Shown one piece after another: positions 21,363 through 30,427 of a stretch of DNA of 48,453 bases. The stretch's first letter is position 1, and each line of letters opens with the position of its first letter. Location: positions 1 through 48,453 of the forward strand of contig JANYJW010000053.1 in NCBI GenBank assembly GCA_025361705.1. The letters are read 5' to 3'. This stretch comes from Gemmatimonas sp. (GTDB taxonomy: Bacteria; Gemmatimonadota; Gemmatimonadetes; Gemmatimonadales; Gemmatimonadaceae). The position numbers and the translations under genes were made by a program. The notes below the pieces were generated by a model. That model did not search any database and was not told the DNA's origin. It saw only the letters and a list, made by a program, of their open reading frames with translations.

Positions 21363-21575
21363 CTACTCGGTGGGCCGGCGACGCGGCACCACGCGGTACT
21401 CGATGCGCCCTTCGGTGAGCTCCTCGAGCGAGCGCGTCGTCAGCTTCTTCTCGCCCGACTTGGAACGATCGCGGGGGAACTCGTTGAGCACACGCGCGTA
21501 CTTCGCGGCGACCAGCACCGAGAGGTACTTGTTGGTCGCGTGCACGGTGACTTCGGACGGGGTGAAGACTCGCAT
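21363..21575 (-). CDS. rpoZ: DNA-directed RNA polymerase omega subunit
   Basis: The 70-residue protein resembles the conserved omega core, with the helix [20 protein letters not shown] and [15 protein letters not shown]. Omega helps fold and assemble the beta' subunit and, in some bacteria, forms part of a ppGpp site. Placement between gmk and coaBC is the classic context and supports the call for so short a protein. Confidence 0.92.
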   Translation of the reverse strand: MRVFTPSEVTVHATNKYLSVLVAAKYARVLNEFPRDRSKSGEKKLTTRSLEELTEGRIEYRVVPRRRPTE

Positions 21576-21589
21576 GATCGGCTTCCGGG

Positions 21590-22231
21590 TTAGACGTAGT
21601 TCGTGATTTCCTGCTCGAGCCGGGCAATGAGCCCGGCCACCTGCTCGTCCAGCGCCGGCGCACGCTCGCGCCGGGTCATTTCCGCATCGATGATCGCCGA
21701 CACCCGCGCCACCGCGCGGTCCAGGTCATCGTTCTCCACCACATAGTGGTAGCGGCCGATTTCGTGCAACTCCTTCTGCGCGCTGCGCAGCCGGGTGAGC
21801 AGCTCGTCGCGCTGTTCGCCGCTGCCGCGCCGCGTCAGCCGCTCCACCAGCACGTCGATGGATGGCGGGATGATGAACACGAGCACCGACTGCGGGAAGG
21901 CCCGCGCAAACTGCGCCGCCCCCTGCACGTCGATATCCATCATCACATGGCGTCCCGTCGCCAGCACCTTCTGCACTTCGCTGCGCAGCGTGCCGTAGGC
22001 GCGGTCGTGCACCTGGGCGCTCTCCGCAAACTCCCCTGCCTCGCGCCGGCGGGTGAACTCCTCGGGCGACAGGAAGTGGTAGTCGACACCATCCACCTCG
22101 CCGGGCCGCGGGGCACGGGTGGTGCACGACACCGAATACCCCACATCGGCGCGCTCGGCCATCAACCGCTTGTAGATGGTGGTCTTGCCGGCGCCCGAGG
22201 GCGCGGAGAGCACAACGGGGAACGCGATCAC
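21590..22231 (-). CDS. gmk: guanylate kinase
   Basis: Gmk phosphorylates GMP to GDP. The 213-residue protein has the P-loop [11 protein letters not shown], the GMP-binding [17 protein letters not shown], and [12 protein letters not shown]. The start overlaps yicC by ATGA. With yicC upstream and rpoZ and coaBC downstream the order matches many bacterial genomes. Confidence 0.97.
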   Translation of the reverse strand: MIAFPVVLSAPSGAGKTTIYKRLMAERADVGYSVSCTTRAPRPGEVDGVDYHFLSPEEFTRRREAGEFAESAQVHDRAYGTLRSEVQKVLATGRHVMMDIDVQGAAQFARAFPQSVLVFIIPPSIDVLVERLTRRGSGEQRDELLTRLRSAQKELHEIGRYHYVVENDDLDRAVARVSAIIDAEMTRRERAPALDEQVAGLIARLEQEITNYV

Positions 22232-23106
22232 TCGATGTTCTCCACCTGTTCGCGGATGCGCTCGAGTTCTTCCTTGATGGCAATGACGTCGCGCTGAATC
22301 ACGGCGTCGTTGGCCTTGCTTCCCGTGGTGTTGGTCTCGCGCAGCATTTCCTGCAGGAGAAAGCCGAGGCGCTTGCCGACCCCCTCGCCGCTCCCGTCGC
22401 GCAGCGCATCGCGGAACGCGGCGATGTGCGTGTGAAAGCGGTCCAGTTCCTCTCCGACGTCCAACCGGTCGGCGAGGATCGCCACTTCCTGCGCCAGCCG
22501 CTGCTCATCGAGCGCAACGCCACCCGCGAGCTTGGCCACGTTCTCGAGCAGGCGATCGCGCTGGGCCACCACCCGCTCCGGCGCGCGCACCGCGATCCGC
22601 TCGACCGCGGCATCCACGAGGGCCAACCGGTCGAGCACCACGGTGGCCAGTCGTGCCCCTTCGCTCTCGCGCATGGCCAGCAGCGCAACGGCCGCCTGGT
22701 CGACAATCGCCACAAAAACGTCGCCGCCATCCTCGGGCACTTCGTCTTCGACGCCGGCCCGCAGCACGTCTGGAAGTCGCAGCACCGTTCCCACATCAAC
22801 CTCGCCGTCCAGCGCATTGGCGTCACGCAGCGCCTTCAATTGCACCGCGTACTCACCAAACCGCACCTCGTCGATGGACGCACCCGCCGTGGCCGTCCGT
22901 TCCATGCGCGCCGACACGGTGACGTGTCCGCGCGCGATCCGCTTGCGCAGCGCCTCACGCACTTCGTTCTCCCATCGGCTGAGCGCCGAGGGGAGCTTGA
23001 GGCTGGGGCTGAAGAAGCGGTGGTTGACGGTACGGATCTCGACGCTGATGCGGGCGCTGCCCACAACGCCATCGGCCGTGCCGAACCCGGTCATGGAGCG
23101 AATCAT
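22228..23106 (-). CDS. yicC: YicC-family endoribonuclease
   Basis: YicC proteins are recently recognised endoribonucleases implicated in small-RNA turnover. The 292-residue chain starts IRSMTGFGTADG, contains VEIRTVNHRFFSPSLKLP, and ends with the conserved LLQEMLRETNTTGSKANDAVI and a helical [15 protein letters not shown]. It is the first gene of the long minus-strand run. Its ATG is only about six bases from the predicted transcription start, so the message may be almost leaderless. Confidence 0.94.
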   Translation of the reverse strand: MIRSMTGFGTADGVVGSARISVEIRTVNHRFFSPSLKLPSALSRWENEVREALRKRIARGHVTVSARMERTATAGASIDEVRFGEYAVQLKALRDANALDGEVDVGTVLRLPDVLRAGVEDEVPEDGGDVFVAIVDQAAVALLAMRESEGARLATVVLDRLALVDAAVERIAVRAPERVVAQRDRLLENVAKLAGGVALDEQRLAQEVAILADRLDVGEELDRFHTHIAAFRDALRDGSGEGVGKRLGFLLQEMLRETNTTGSKANDAVIQRDVIAIKEELERIREQVENIE

Positions 23107-23118
23107 ATAGAACCGGGT

Positions 23119-23147
23119 AAGTTATGATATGACAATGGGTTTGTAAA
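23119..23147 (-). promoter_or_regulatory. sigma70-type promoter in front of yicC
   Basis: On the minus strand TTTACA (23142-23147) and TAACTT (23119-23124) are 17 bases apart, identical in both hexamers to the mdh promoter. The start point would be near 23112, leaving roughly six untranslated bases before the yicC ATG. The surrounding sequence is conspicuously AT-rich for this chromosome. Confidence 0.65.
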
Positions 23148-23167
23148 GGCGCAGGTGTCCCGCTGGG

Positions 23168-25033
23168 TCAGTTCCAGAACTCCCACCGCAGACCGTAAAT
23201 CTGGAGCCGCCGTGGCATCATGTAGCCTGGCGCCGTCTCGTACACCTTCCCCACCATGTTGTCGGCCTGAAAGAAGACCGTACCGCTCTCTATCTTGATC
23301 TCCAGTCGCGCGCCTAGCACGTCAATGGGGCCGGCGGCATTGCCCACGCCACCTGCCGCCGTGGGAAAGAACATGGGCGTGCGATGGTCCCACGTGGTCG
23401 AGGCCAGGAGGTGGAAGTTGTTGCGGGGGAACTTGCCCGGAAAACCGCTGTCGAGCAGCAGGCTGCTGTGCACTTCCATCTGGGGCCTGTAGGCACCCGA
23501 GCTCTGCCAGCGGACGGCACTGACGTCCAGGGCGAGGTCGCGGAAGATCATCCCCCGCAGCGCGACCGTGCCACCACTGACCTGGCCCGTCGCCACCCGC
23601 ACGAGGCTGCTGTCGAGACCGATGGGCGCCCCGACCAGGGTCAAGTCCCGCGACATCATGCCGCCCGACAGCGTCACCCCCCACCAGGTGCTCGCCAGCT
23701 CCAACCGGGACGCCGAGAACGCGGGGCCGTCGCGGCCCACCGCCGACGGCGTGTAGATGCCATGCGCCCCCGACAGCACGAGCCAGCGCCAAGGCGCCAC
23801 CCGGATGGTGGCATCGAGGCGGCGCGTGGAGTCGGCACCACGACTCTCGGCGAAGGCGCCCACCGAGAGAAAGGACCACGTGTACCCGAGCCGAGCTGAG
23901 GGCGAGAAGTCGCGGTGCCCCTGCGCCACACGCAGGCGGGCCGTGACGCTGCCCGACAGGCCCCAGCGCGAAGCGCCGGCCGCCAGCACGTATTGCGAAC
24001 GCGAGGACGCCGAATCGACCGTGTCCTTGGGCGCCGCAGATGGCGTCGCCAGCGCCGATGTCGCCGACACCTTGCTGTTCTCGGCCGCCATCTGCGACGA
24101 GGCAATGAGCTGCACCCACGGAGCGCCGATCTTGTCGGGGTCGCCCCACGCGATGCGCGCGTACGACGTGCCGACCGACCCCTTGAATGCGGGCGCACCG
24201 TTTCGCTGGATCAGCAGCGACGACAGCGGAAAGCGGATGGTCGCGGCGCGGTCGACGCTCGCGCGATTCACGGTGCCGTCGACCGTCCACCGCTTCCCCG
24301 CCCACCCGACGCGTCCAAAGACCTGCAGTGACGACCCGTCGCCGCCGGTCCGCGGCGAGGTGGTGCTCGATTGCTGCGCCCCAAGCTGGATGACGCCACC
24401 GTTGTGGAGGCGCTTGCCGAAGTAGCCGCGGTACAGGTTGGTGTTCTCACTCCCCGTCGTGATGTCGGTGCGCGTGATTGGCGTGGTGCGGTCCACGCGC
24501 CAGGAGCGCAAGTGCACGCGCAGTTCGCCGGGCGCGCGTTCGGCGCTCACTTCTTCGAGTTGCCAGAGCGGCATCAGGGCGAGGTCGAGCACGTCGCCGT
24601 TGCGCGGGTCGATGGCATCGAGTTCCACGCCATCGAGGAAGACGCGCACACGGTGCGCATCGCCGTTCCACGCGATGAACTGCCCTGCGGGAATCCAATT
24701 GGCGCGCATGGACGTGGCGCCCGGGATGCGCGCCAGCAGGTCGGCCAGCGTGACGGCCCCCGCGCGGCGCAAGCCTTCGCCCACCCAATGCCAACTCGCG
24801 TCCGCTGCCACCGGCATCTCGGCGCGCGCCAGCGGTCCCTTGACGGTGTCGGCGGCGAGCCTCCGCCGGCGCGCGGTTGCCGAATCGACGACCGTAGTGT
24901 CGCGCCCGCTGCTGTTGCGTCGCGTCAGGGTGTCCGCGATGCCCGCGGGCGCCTTGAGACCCGTCGTGTCTCTCGGGGCGGCAGACTGCTGCGCACCGAG
25001 CGTGCTGGCCCACGAGAGCATGAGGGCCGCCAC
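23168..25033 (-). CDS. outer-membrane TonB-receptor-like protein (plug domain plus beta-barrel)
   Basis: From the GTG at 25033 (AGGG nine bases upstream) the protein has 621 residues. It has a short hydrophobic leader (LMLSWASTLGAQQ) and a Ser/Thr/Arg-rich linker. Next comes a plug-like domain (LADLLARIPGATSMRANWIP ... RVRVFLDGVELDAIDPRNGD ... LEEVSAERAPGELRV), then a long alternating-hydrophobic region typical of an outer-membrane barrel, ending YGLRWEFWN. It is smaller than most TonB-dependent receptors and no TonB box is clear. The substrate is unknown. It lies 44 bases after pepA's stop. The start is uncertain because the frame is open further upstream. Confidence 0.65.
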   Translation of the reverse strand: MAALMLSWASTLGAQQSAAPRDTTGLKAPAGIADTLTRRNSSGRDTTVVDSATARRRRLAADTVKGPLARAEMPVAADASWHWVGEGLRRAGAVTLADLLARIPGATSMRANWIPAGQFIAWNGDAHRVRVFLDGVELDAIDPRNGDVLDLALMPLWQLEEVSAERAPGELRVHLRSWRVDRTTPITRTDITTGSENTNLYRGYFGKRLHNGGVIQLGAQQSSTTSPRTGGDGSSLQVFGRVGWAGKRWTVDGTVNRASVDRAATIRFPLSSLLIQRNGAPAFKGSVGTSYARIAWGDPDKIGAPWVQLIASSQMAAENSKVSATSALATPSAAPKDTVDSASSRSQYVLAAGASRWGLSGSVTARLRVAQGHRDFSPSARLGYTWSFLSVGAFAESRGADSTRRLDATIRVAPWRWLVLSGAHGIYTPSAVGRDGPAFSASRLELASTWWGVTLSGGMMSRDLTLVGAPIGLDSSLVRVATGQVSGGTVALRGMIFRDLALDVSAVRWQSSGAYRPQMEVHSSLLLDSGFPGKFPRNNFHLLASTTWDHRTPMFFPTAAGGVGNAAGPIDVLGARLEIKIESGTVFFQADNMVGKVYETAPGYMMPRRLQIYGLRWEFWN

Positions 25034-25077
25034 GAGGCGGCCCTGCAGGCATCGGCCGCAGCGCGGAGCGCCCGAGG

Positions 25078-26559
25078 TCAGCGGGCGCGCCCTCGCACGA
25101 ACTCGACAAAGGTGCGCACGGGCACGCCCGTCGGCCCCTTGGGAATTATGACGAGATCGGTTTCCGAGTACGCCGTGCCGGCAATGTCGAGATGCACCCA
25201 CGGAACGCCGGCCGGCACGAACTCGCGCAGGAAGAGCGCTGCCGTGATGGTCCCTGCCCCGCGTCCGCCGATGTTCTTGATGTCGGCGATGTCGCCCTTG
25301 ATCATCTCCTTGTACTCATCCCACATCGGAAGCGGCCACCCCGGCTCGCCGCCGCGTCGGGCGGCCAAGAGGACTTCGTCGACCAACGCGTCGTCGTTGC
25401 CCATGACACCCGTGGCACTGTTGCCCAGCGCGACAACGCAGGCGCCGGTGAGCGTGGCGGCGTCGATGATGGCCGCCGGCTTGAAGCGCGCGCTGTACGC
25501 CAGCACGTCGGCCAGCACCAGGCGCCCTTCGGCGTCGGTGTTGAGAATCTCGATCGTCGTGCCATTCGACGCGGTCACGACGTCGCCCGGATTCATCGAC
25601 GTGCCCGACGGCATGTTGGTGGTGCTGCCGATGAGTCCGACGACATTGACCGTCAGCTTCATGCGCGCAATGGCCTCCATCGCGCCGAGCACGCCGGCCG
25701 CGCCGGACATGTCGTACTTCATCATCTCCATGCCCTGCGCGGGCTTGATGGAGATGCCGCCGGAGTCGAAGCAGAGGCCCTTGCCCACCAGAGCCACGGG
25801 CGCCTCCCCGCGACGGCCGCCGCGATACTCCACGACGATCAGCTTGGGATCCTGCGGCGTCCCTGCCGCGACGGCGAGGAACGATTCCATCTTCAGTCGC
25901 TTGAGGTCGCGTCGGCCGTAGACGGACACGCGCAGCGTGTGGCGCTTGCCGATGTCGCGCGCCATACGCGCCAGATGCTCGGGCGTGCACACGTTGCCCG
26001 GCAGCTGTTGCAGCCGCCGCGCAATGCGCTGCCCTTCGCCCAGCGCGATGCCGGCGGCGAGCGCGGCTTGCGACCCGCGTGCATTGGTGGCGATGACCAC
26101 GGCTTCGACCAGCGGCTTCGGACGATCCTTGGCTGCAGGCTGGGTCTTGTAGTCGGTGAAGTCCCACGCGCCGCGTGATAATCCGAACGCTGCGGCCTCC
26201 ACGGTATCCCCACTCAATTGCGGGGCCCAGAACGCCATCCTGCGGACGCCCATCGAATTGCCCTTGCGTCCTGCCAGCGTTGCCGCCCGCGTGATCACCG
26301 CATAGGTGTCGCTGCTCTCGCCGAGTCCGACGAGCAGCACACGCGCCGGCCCGCGGCCGCTGCCGACGATGAGCAGTGACTCATCGCGCGCGCCCTTGAA
26401 ATCCCCTTGCCGGACCGCGCGCGACAGCACGCCGCCATACGCCCTGTCGAGGGCGGCAAGGACGCGAGGAAAGACGCCGCCGGAGTGGAGTCCCACGGCG
26501 AGCAGCGGGGTGGCGACGCGCGCCGGATCGCCGCCGCGGAGGGAGAGCGTAATCGACAT
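25078..26559 (-). CDS. pepA: leucyl aminopeptidase (M17, cytosol aminopeptidase)
   Basis: The enzyme releases N-terminal residues from peptides using two metal ions. The 493-residue protein shows VGKGLCFDSGGISIKPAQGM (metal and catalytic Lys/Asp), the M17 signature NTDAEGRLVLAD, and DAATLTGACVVALG. The C-terminal region ends HLDIAGTAYSE followed by GPTGVPVRTFVEF. Some PepA proteins also bind DNA at carAB; nothing here shows that. It is downstream of the HPt gene and 44 bases before the receptor-like gene. Confidence 0.96.
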   Translation of the reverse strand: MSITLSLRGGDPARVATPLLAVGLHSGGVFPRVLAALDRAYGGVLSRAVRQGDFKGARDESLLIVGSGRGPARVLLVGLGESSDTYAVITRAATLAGRKGNSMGVRRMAFWAPQLSGDTVEAAAFGLSRGAWDFTDYKTQPAAKDRPKPLVEAVVIATNARGSQAALAAGIALGEGQRIARRLQQLPGNVCTPEHLARMARDIGKRHTLRVSVYGRRDLKRLKMESFLAVAAGTPQDPKLIVVEYRGGRRGEAPVALVGKGLCFDSGGISIKPAQGMEMMKYDMSGAAGVLGAMEAIARMKLTVNVVGLIGSTTNMPSGTSMNPGDVVTASNGTTIEILNTDAEGRLVLADVLAYSARFKPAAIIDAATLTGACVVALGNSATGVMGNDDALVDEVLLAARRGGEPGWPLPMWDEYKEMIKGDIADIKNIGGRGAGTITAALFLREFVPAGVPWVHLDIAGTAYSETDLVIIPKGPTGVPVRTFVEFVRGRAR

Positions 26560-26729
26560 ATGTTATGCCTTCTGCATGCCAGCGATGATCGCGCTGCCGA
26601 ACCCCGCGTGGGTCCTTCCGCACGTGCCCGGCATCTGGCACGCACGGCGCGGCGAGAGATGCAGGGAAGCTAGGAACCGCCCACGAGGGGAGCAAGGAGA
26701 CGCGCTCCATTCGTCCCTCGGCCGAGCCC
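26560..26729. other. intergenic leader between the HPt gene and pepA
   Basis: This 170-base gap holds a 10-base palindrome CTCGGCCGAG just after the HPt stop and an imperfect dyad around CACGTGCCCGGCATCTGGCACG. I see no open frame, no convincing promoter hexamers and no recognisable riboswitch. Confidence 0.3.
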
Positions 26730-27086
26730 CTAAGCTCTGGCCCAGCCGCGCTCGCGAAACCAGTCGAGGCAGCGGGCCAACTCGCGCTCGACATCCCGCA
26801 GGCGCGCCTGCGTGCCACCGAGGCCCGCCGACTTCGCCTCGCGCTCGGCCCCGGCGCACAGTTCCTCGAGCCTGGTTGCGCCCAGCTGGCCGCACGTGGA
26901 TCGCAGCGTGTGGAATGCCATGGCGACCGCTGCCGCGTCACCCGCCGCGAGCGCCTCCCGAGCGGTCGCGAGGCGCGCCGGCGCCGCGCTGGCGAACAGT
27001 CGCACGACATCGCGCATGCTGTCGTGGTCGAGGAGCTCGAGCAGCGCGTCGAACTCCGACTGGTCAATGGGTGACGTGTCGGTCAT
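26730..27086 (-). CDS. stand-alone histidine phosphotransfer (HPt) domain protein
   Basis: The 118-residue protein is a single HPt four-helix bundle. The phosphorylatable residue is His59 in AFHTLRSTCGQLGA, followed by the helix RLEELCAGAEREAKSAGL. Such proteins relay phosphate between hybrid histidine kinases and response regulators. No kinase or regulator is encoded in the window, so it is an orphan whose partners lie elsewhere. It is downstream of guaA and upstream of pepA on the same strand. Confidence 0.85.
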   Translation of the reverse strand: MTDTSPIDQSEFDALLELLDHDSMRDVVRLFASAAPARLATAREALAAGDAAAVAMAFHTLRSTCGQLGATRLEELCAGAEREAKSAGLGGTQARLRDVERELARCLDWFRERGWARA

Positions 27087-27124
27087 TGCGGGGAACCATA
27101 TCGGCCCGAACAGGTCGGACGCCA

Positions 27125-27160
27125 GCCGCGAGGCACGCCGCGAGGCACGCCGCGAGGCAC
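27125..27160. repeat. three perfect 12-bp tandem repeats between guaA and the HPt gene
   Basis: GCCGCGAGGCAC occurs three times without change (27125-27136, 27137-27148, 27149-27160). The array ends two bases from the guaA stop codon. Confidence 0.9.
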
Positions 27161-27161
27161 A

Positions 27162-28982
27162 CTATTCCCACTCAATGGTGCCTGGCGGCTTGGTCGTCAC
27201 GTCCAGTGCAAGTCCACTCACGCCGGGCAGGGCGAGAATTTGCGCGCGCAGTTCATCGCACAGCGCCGCAGGGAGCGGCGCCGGCGTGGCGGTCATGGCA
27301 CGCTCGGAGTGGATCGGGCGGACGATCACGAACTCCTGCCCCCTCCCGTCGACTTCCATCGGCACGAGCACCGTGGGGCACTGCCAGATGTCCGCATAGA
27401 TGCCGTGCCGCCGCAGCCCTTCCATGACCAGGTGGTCGGCTTCCCGCAGGAGCTCAAGTCTCGCGCGGGTGACCGTAGCGGGAAGCGGCCGTGCTGTCGT
27501 CGGCGCGACCAGCCCCAGATTCCAGATGCACCGATTGATTCCGGACACGTCCTTGAACATCTGCCCGGCGACCTCGAGCAGCGTGTCCCACGCGGCGTCG
27601 CCCGAGAGCAGCACCGGATGTTCGTACGACCGCAGGTCGGCCTTCACGCCGACCGACTTGATGGGCAGCGCCATCGCCGTCAGGCCATACCGCGCTGCGA
27701 CGGCCGCCACCGCGGGCTGCATGACGTCGAAGCCGTCACGGCGCTCGATGCCGGTCGAACAGAGCAGTCGCACGCCAAGGCCCGGGCCCGGGAACGGGTG
27801 ACGCCAGATGAGGTCGTGGGGAATGCCGATCTTCTCCCCCAGTTCGCGGACTTCCACCTTGTACAGATCGGCCAGCGGCTCCACCACGCGTCCCTGCGCG
27901 ATCATCTGTTCGATGACCGGGACGCGATTGTGATGCGTCTTGATGGTGTCGGCGCGCTTGGTGCCGCCGGTCTCGATGGTGTCGGGGTAGATGGTGCCCT
28001 GCCCCAGCAGGTGATGCGCGATGCCGCGCTGCCGCGCCTCGCGCTCGAACACCTCGATGAACGTGTTGCCGATGATCGTGCGCTTCTGCTCCGGTTCGAC
28101 GGCCCCCGCAAGTGCGGCGAGAAACGTGTCGCTCGCGTCGACGAAATGCAGGTTGCGGTCGAGGCCGAACGCGCGGAACGCCTCGAGCACCGCGCGGCTC
28201 TCGTCCTTTCGCATCAGCCCGTTGTCGACGTGCAGCAGGTGCAGGCGGTCGGCCCCGATGGCCATCCCCAGGAGGCGCGCGGCCACCGTCGAGTCAACGC
28301 CACCCGACGCGAGCAGAAAGACCGACTGGTCGCCGACCTGCTGCCGCACCTGCTCCACCCGCTCTTCCACGTACCGTTCCATGGTCCACGACGGCGCACA
28401 GCCGCAGATGCCACGCACGAAGTTGGCAATCATCTCGTCGCCGTGCACCGTGTCGTCCACCTCGGGATGGAACTGAAACCCGTAGCGGCGCAGCGCTGGC
28501 GACGCGATGGCCGCGAAGCGATGCGACTGCCCCGACGCACCGAGCGTGGTATAGCCGATTTCCTCGAATCCCGGCCCGACGCTCGTCACCGAGTCGAAGT
28601 GGCTCATGAAGACGCGCTCGACCGGCGCGAGGCCGGCAAAGAGCGGCGAATCGCCAATGAGCTGCAAATCCGCCGGTCCCCACTCACGGCCCCCGTGCAC
28701 CACGGTGCCACCGTAGTGCTTGGCAATCTCCTGGTGCCCGAAGCAGAATCCGAGAATGGGCACGTCGAGGTCGTACAGGGCCGTGTTGTACGCGGAATCC
28801 TGGCCGAACGCCGAGAGACTCGGGCTGCCCGAGAGGATGATCCCCTTGTAGCGCGTGAACAACTCCGTGGCATCCTCGGGTTGGCGGATCTCGGCGAGGA
28901 CGCGCAAGCGGCGGATCTTGGTGGCAATCAGGTGGGCGTATTGGCCGCCGAAGTCGACGACGGCGATGGCATCGTGGGTCAT
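27162..28982 (-). CDS. guaA: GMP synthase (glutamine-hydrolysing), long form
   Basis: GuaA aminates XMP to GMP. The N-terminal glutaminase domain has nucleophile Cys80 (GFCFGHQ) and His172/Glu174 (FHPEV). The ATP pyrophosphatase domain has the PP-loop SGGVDST (226-232). The C-terminal dimerisation region is longer than in E. coli (606 against about 525 residues) and contains VGVKADLRSYEHPVLLSG and FKDVSGINRCIWNLG, as in the long eukaryotic-type enzymes. The chain ends in the family C-terminal KPPGTIEWE. ATG 28982 lies 13 bases after the alpha-galactosidase stop and has no good ribosome site. Confidence 0.94.
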   Translation of the reverse strand: MTHDAIAVVDFGGQYAHLIATKIRRLRVLAEIRQPEDATELFTRYKGIILSGSPSLSAFGQDSAYNTALYDLDVPILGFCFGHQEIAKHYGGTVVHGGREWGPADLQLIGDSPLFAGLAPVERVFMSHFDSVTSVGPGFEEIGYTTLGASGQSHRFAAIASPALRRYGFQFHPEVDDTVHGDEMIANFVRGICGCAPSWTMERYVEERVEQVRQQVGDQSVFLLASGGVDSTVAARLLGMAIGADRLHLLHVDNGLMRKDESRAVLEAFRAFGLDRNLHFVDASDTFLAALAGAVEPEQKRTIIGNTFIEVFEREARQRGIAHHLLGQGTIYPDTIETGGTKRADTIKTHHNRVPVIEQMIAQGRVVEPLADLYKVEVRELGEKIGIPHDLIWRHPFPGPGLGVRLLCSTGIERRDGFDVMQPAVAAVAARYGLTAMALPIKSVGVKADLRSYEHPVLLSGDAAWDTLLEVAGQMFKDVSGINRCIWNLGLVAPTTARPLPATVTRARLELLREADHLVMEGLRRHGIYADIWQCPTVLVPMEVDGRGQEFVIVRPIHSERAMTATPAPLPAALCDELRAQILALPGVSGLALDVTTKPPGTIEWE

Positions 28983-28995
28983 GGGAGTCGGCTGG

Positions 28996-30195
28996 TCAGT
29001 TGGCGATCGGCCACACACGCAGCATCACCACACCGTGCGACGGCACGGGGGCGCTGGTGAAATTCTCGACGACGGCCTGTTCGGTGTGCGCCCACAAGTC
29101 GCGTACGCGGGCCTTCTTCGTCTTGAGGCCGATGGTGCCCCAGTTGGCGGTGATGGTGGACGGCACCGAGGCACGGTTGAACAGCAGCACCGCCCGCGAT
29201 CCGTCGGCGAGCGGCTTCACCCACACCTGCAGCTCGCTCGGCGACGCCTGCACGATCTTGCCCTGAATGCCCAGCGAGTCCTGGTCGACGGCAATCACGT
29301 CGCGATTGAGCAGGATGTCACGGATGTCAGCCGCGGCGCGCGTGCTGTCGTTCATCGCCCGCACGTCGTTGCCGGCGATGAGGGGCGCGGCCATCATCGC
29401 CCAAAGGCTGAAGTGCGAGCGGTACTCCGTGCGCGTCATGCCGCCGTTGCCGACCTCCAGCATGTCGGGGTCGTTCCACGCCCCCGGACGCGCCACGTGC
29501 CAGTATTGCGACGAGAGGTCGACGAGCGTCATCACGCTGCTCCAACGGTCGGCGATATCGCCCGTGGTGCGCCACAGGTTGCCGACCGCAGGCGCCCACT
29601 CCCACGGCTGATTGCTGCCCCACTCGCAGATACTGAAGACGATCTGGCGCCCCGACGCGGCAAGCGCGTCACGGAAGATGGTGTACTGCGTCTTGGCGTC
29701 GAGTCCCTCGGAGTTGCACCAGTCGATCTTCACATAGTCGACGCCCCATCCGGCGTACGTCTTGGCGTCGACGGCCTCAAACCCGTAGCTGCCGGGGCGC
29801 CCTTCACAGGTCTTGCGGCCCGCGTCGGTGTAGATGCCGAACTTGAGCCCCTTGCCGTGCACGTAGTCGGCGAGCGCTTTCATGCCGTGCGGAAAGCGCG
29901 CGGAATCCACCACGATCGGGCCCTGCGCCGACCGTGCCACCTGCCAGCAGTCGTCGATGGTGACGTATTGGTAGCCGGCATCGCGCATGCCGCTCGCCAC
30001 CATGGCGTCAGCGGTCTCGCGCACGAGCTGCTCACTGACGTTGCAGCCGAACTTGTTCCAGCTATTCCAGCCCATGGGAGGCGTGCGGGCGAGTCCGTTG
30101 TCGAGGTACCGCGCGGCGGGACGCGCAGCGACCGACAGGGCGGCGACGGCGCCGAGCGCAACGATGGACAACAGGCGGCGACCTGGGATGTGCAC
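28996..30195 (-). CDS. exported GH27 alpha-galactosidase
   Basis: The 399-residue protein starts at GTG 30195 with a signal peptide (RRLLSIVALGAVAALSVAA). The GH27 barrel begins LARTPPMGWNSWNKFGC. The nucleophile is Asp158 (YVKIDWCN). The acid/base is probably Asp213 in TTGDIADRW, 55 residues later as in plant enzymes. WNDPDMLEVGNGG lies at about 240-252, and a C-terminal beta domain follows. Expected activity is release of terminal alpha-galactose or a related sugar; substrate cannot be fixed from sequence. Close spacing to guaA suggests shared transcription, an unusual pairing. It is divergent from the propeller protein gene. Confidence 0.9.
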   Translation of the reverse strand: MHIPGRRLLSIVALGAVAALSVAARPAARYLDNGLARTPPMGWNSWNKFGCNVSEQLVRETADAMVASGMRDAGYQYVTIDDCWQVARSAQGPIVVDSARFPHGMKALADYVHGKGLKFGIYTDAGRKTCEGRPGSYGFEAVDAKTYAGWGVDYVKIDWCNSEGLDAKTQYTIFRDALAASGRQIVFSICEWGSNQPWEWAPAVGNLWRTTGDIADRWSSVMTLVDLSSQYWHVARPGAWNDPDMLEVGNGGMTRTEYRSHFSLWAMMAAPLIAGNDVRAMNDSTRAAADIRDILLNRDVIAVDQDSLGIQGKIVQASPSELQVWVKPLADGSRAVLLFNRASVPSTITANWGTIGLKTKKARVRDLWAHTEQAVVENFTSAPVPSHGVVMLRVWPIAN

Positions 30196-30427
30196 GGACG
30201 AGAGCCCTCGCGAAGCGTGAATATTGACCTGGCGGAGTGCAACGCGAGTGAAGATGCCCGCCGTGCCGAGCGCGGGCAACCGCCCGAACGATCCATGCCA
30301 TCCTGATGGTCTGCCGCCATCGCATGCGCACATCGCGCACACTCAACGACTCGCCTTCGGAAGGCGTCTAGTGTATCAATGCATACGGCGGCGTGCTGCT
30401 GCCCTTCCCCCCGCATCCGGAGCGACC
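30196..30427. other. divergent intergenic region
   Basis: These 232 bases separate the minus-strand alpha-galactosidase from the plus-strand propeller gene and must hold both promoters. A relatively AT-rich stretch TAGTGTATCAATGCATA (30371-30387) is a plausible -10 area for the plus-strand gene. No clear -35 partner or operator was found. Confidence 0.35.

Noticed and set aside
26560..26729. Riboswitch upstream of pepA
   Set aside because: Only weak dyads are seen and no conserved riboswitch core could be recognised.
27240..30306. Two long plus-strand open frames opposite guaA and the alpha-galactosidase
   Set aside because: Both mirror the codon pattern of the real minus-strand genes and show no domain features.
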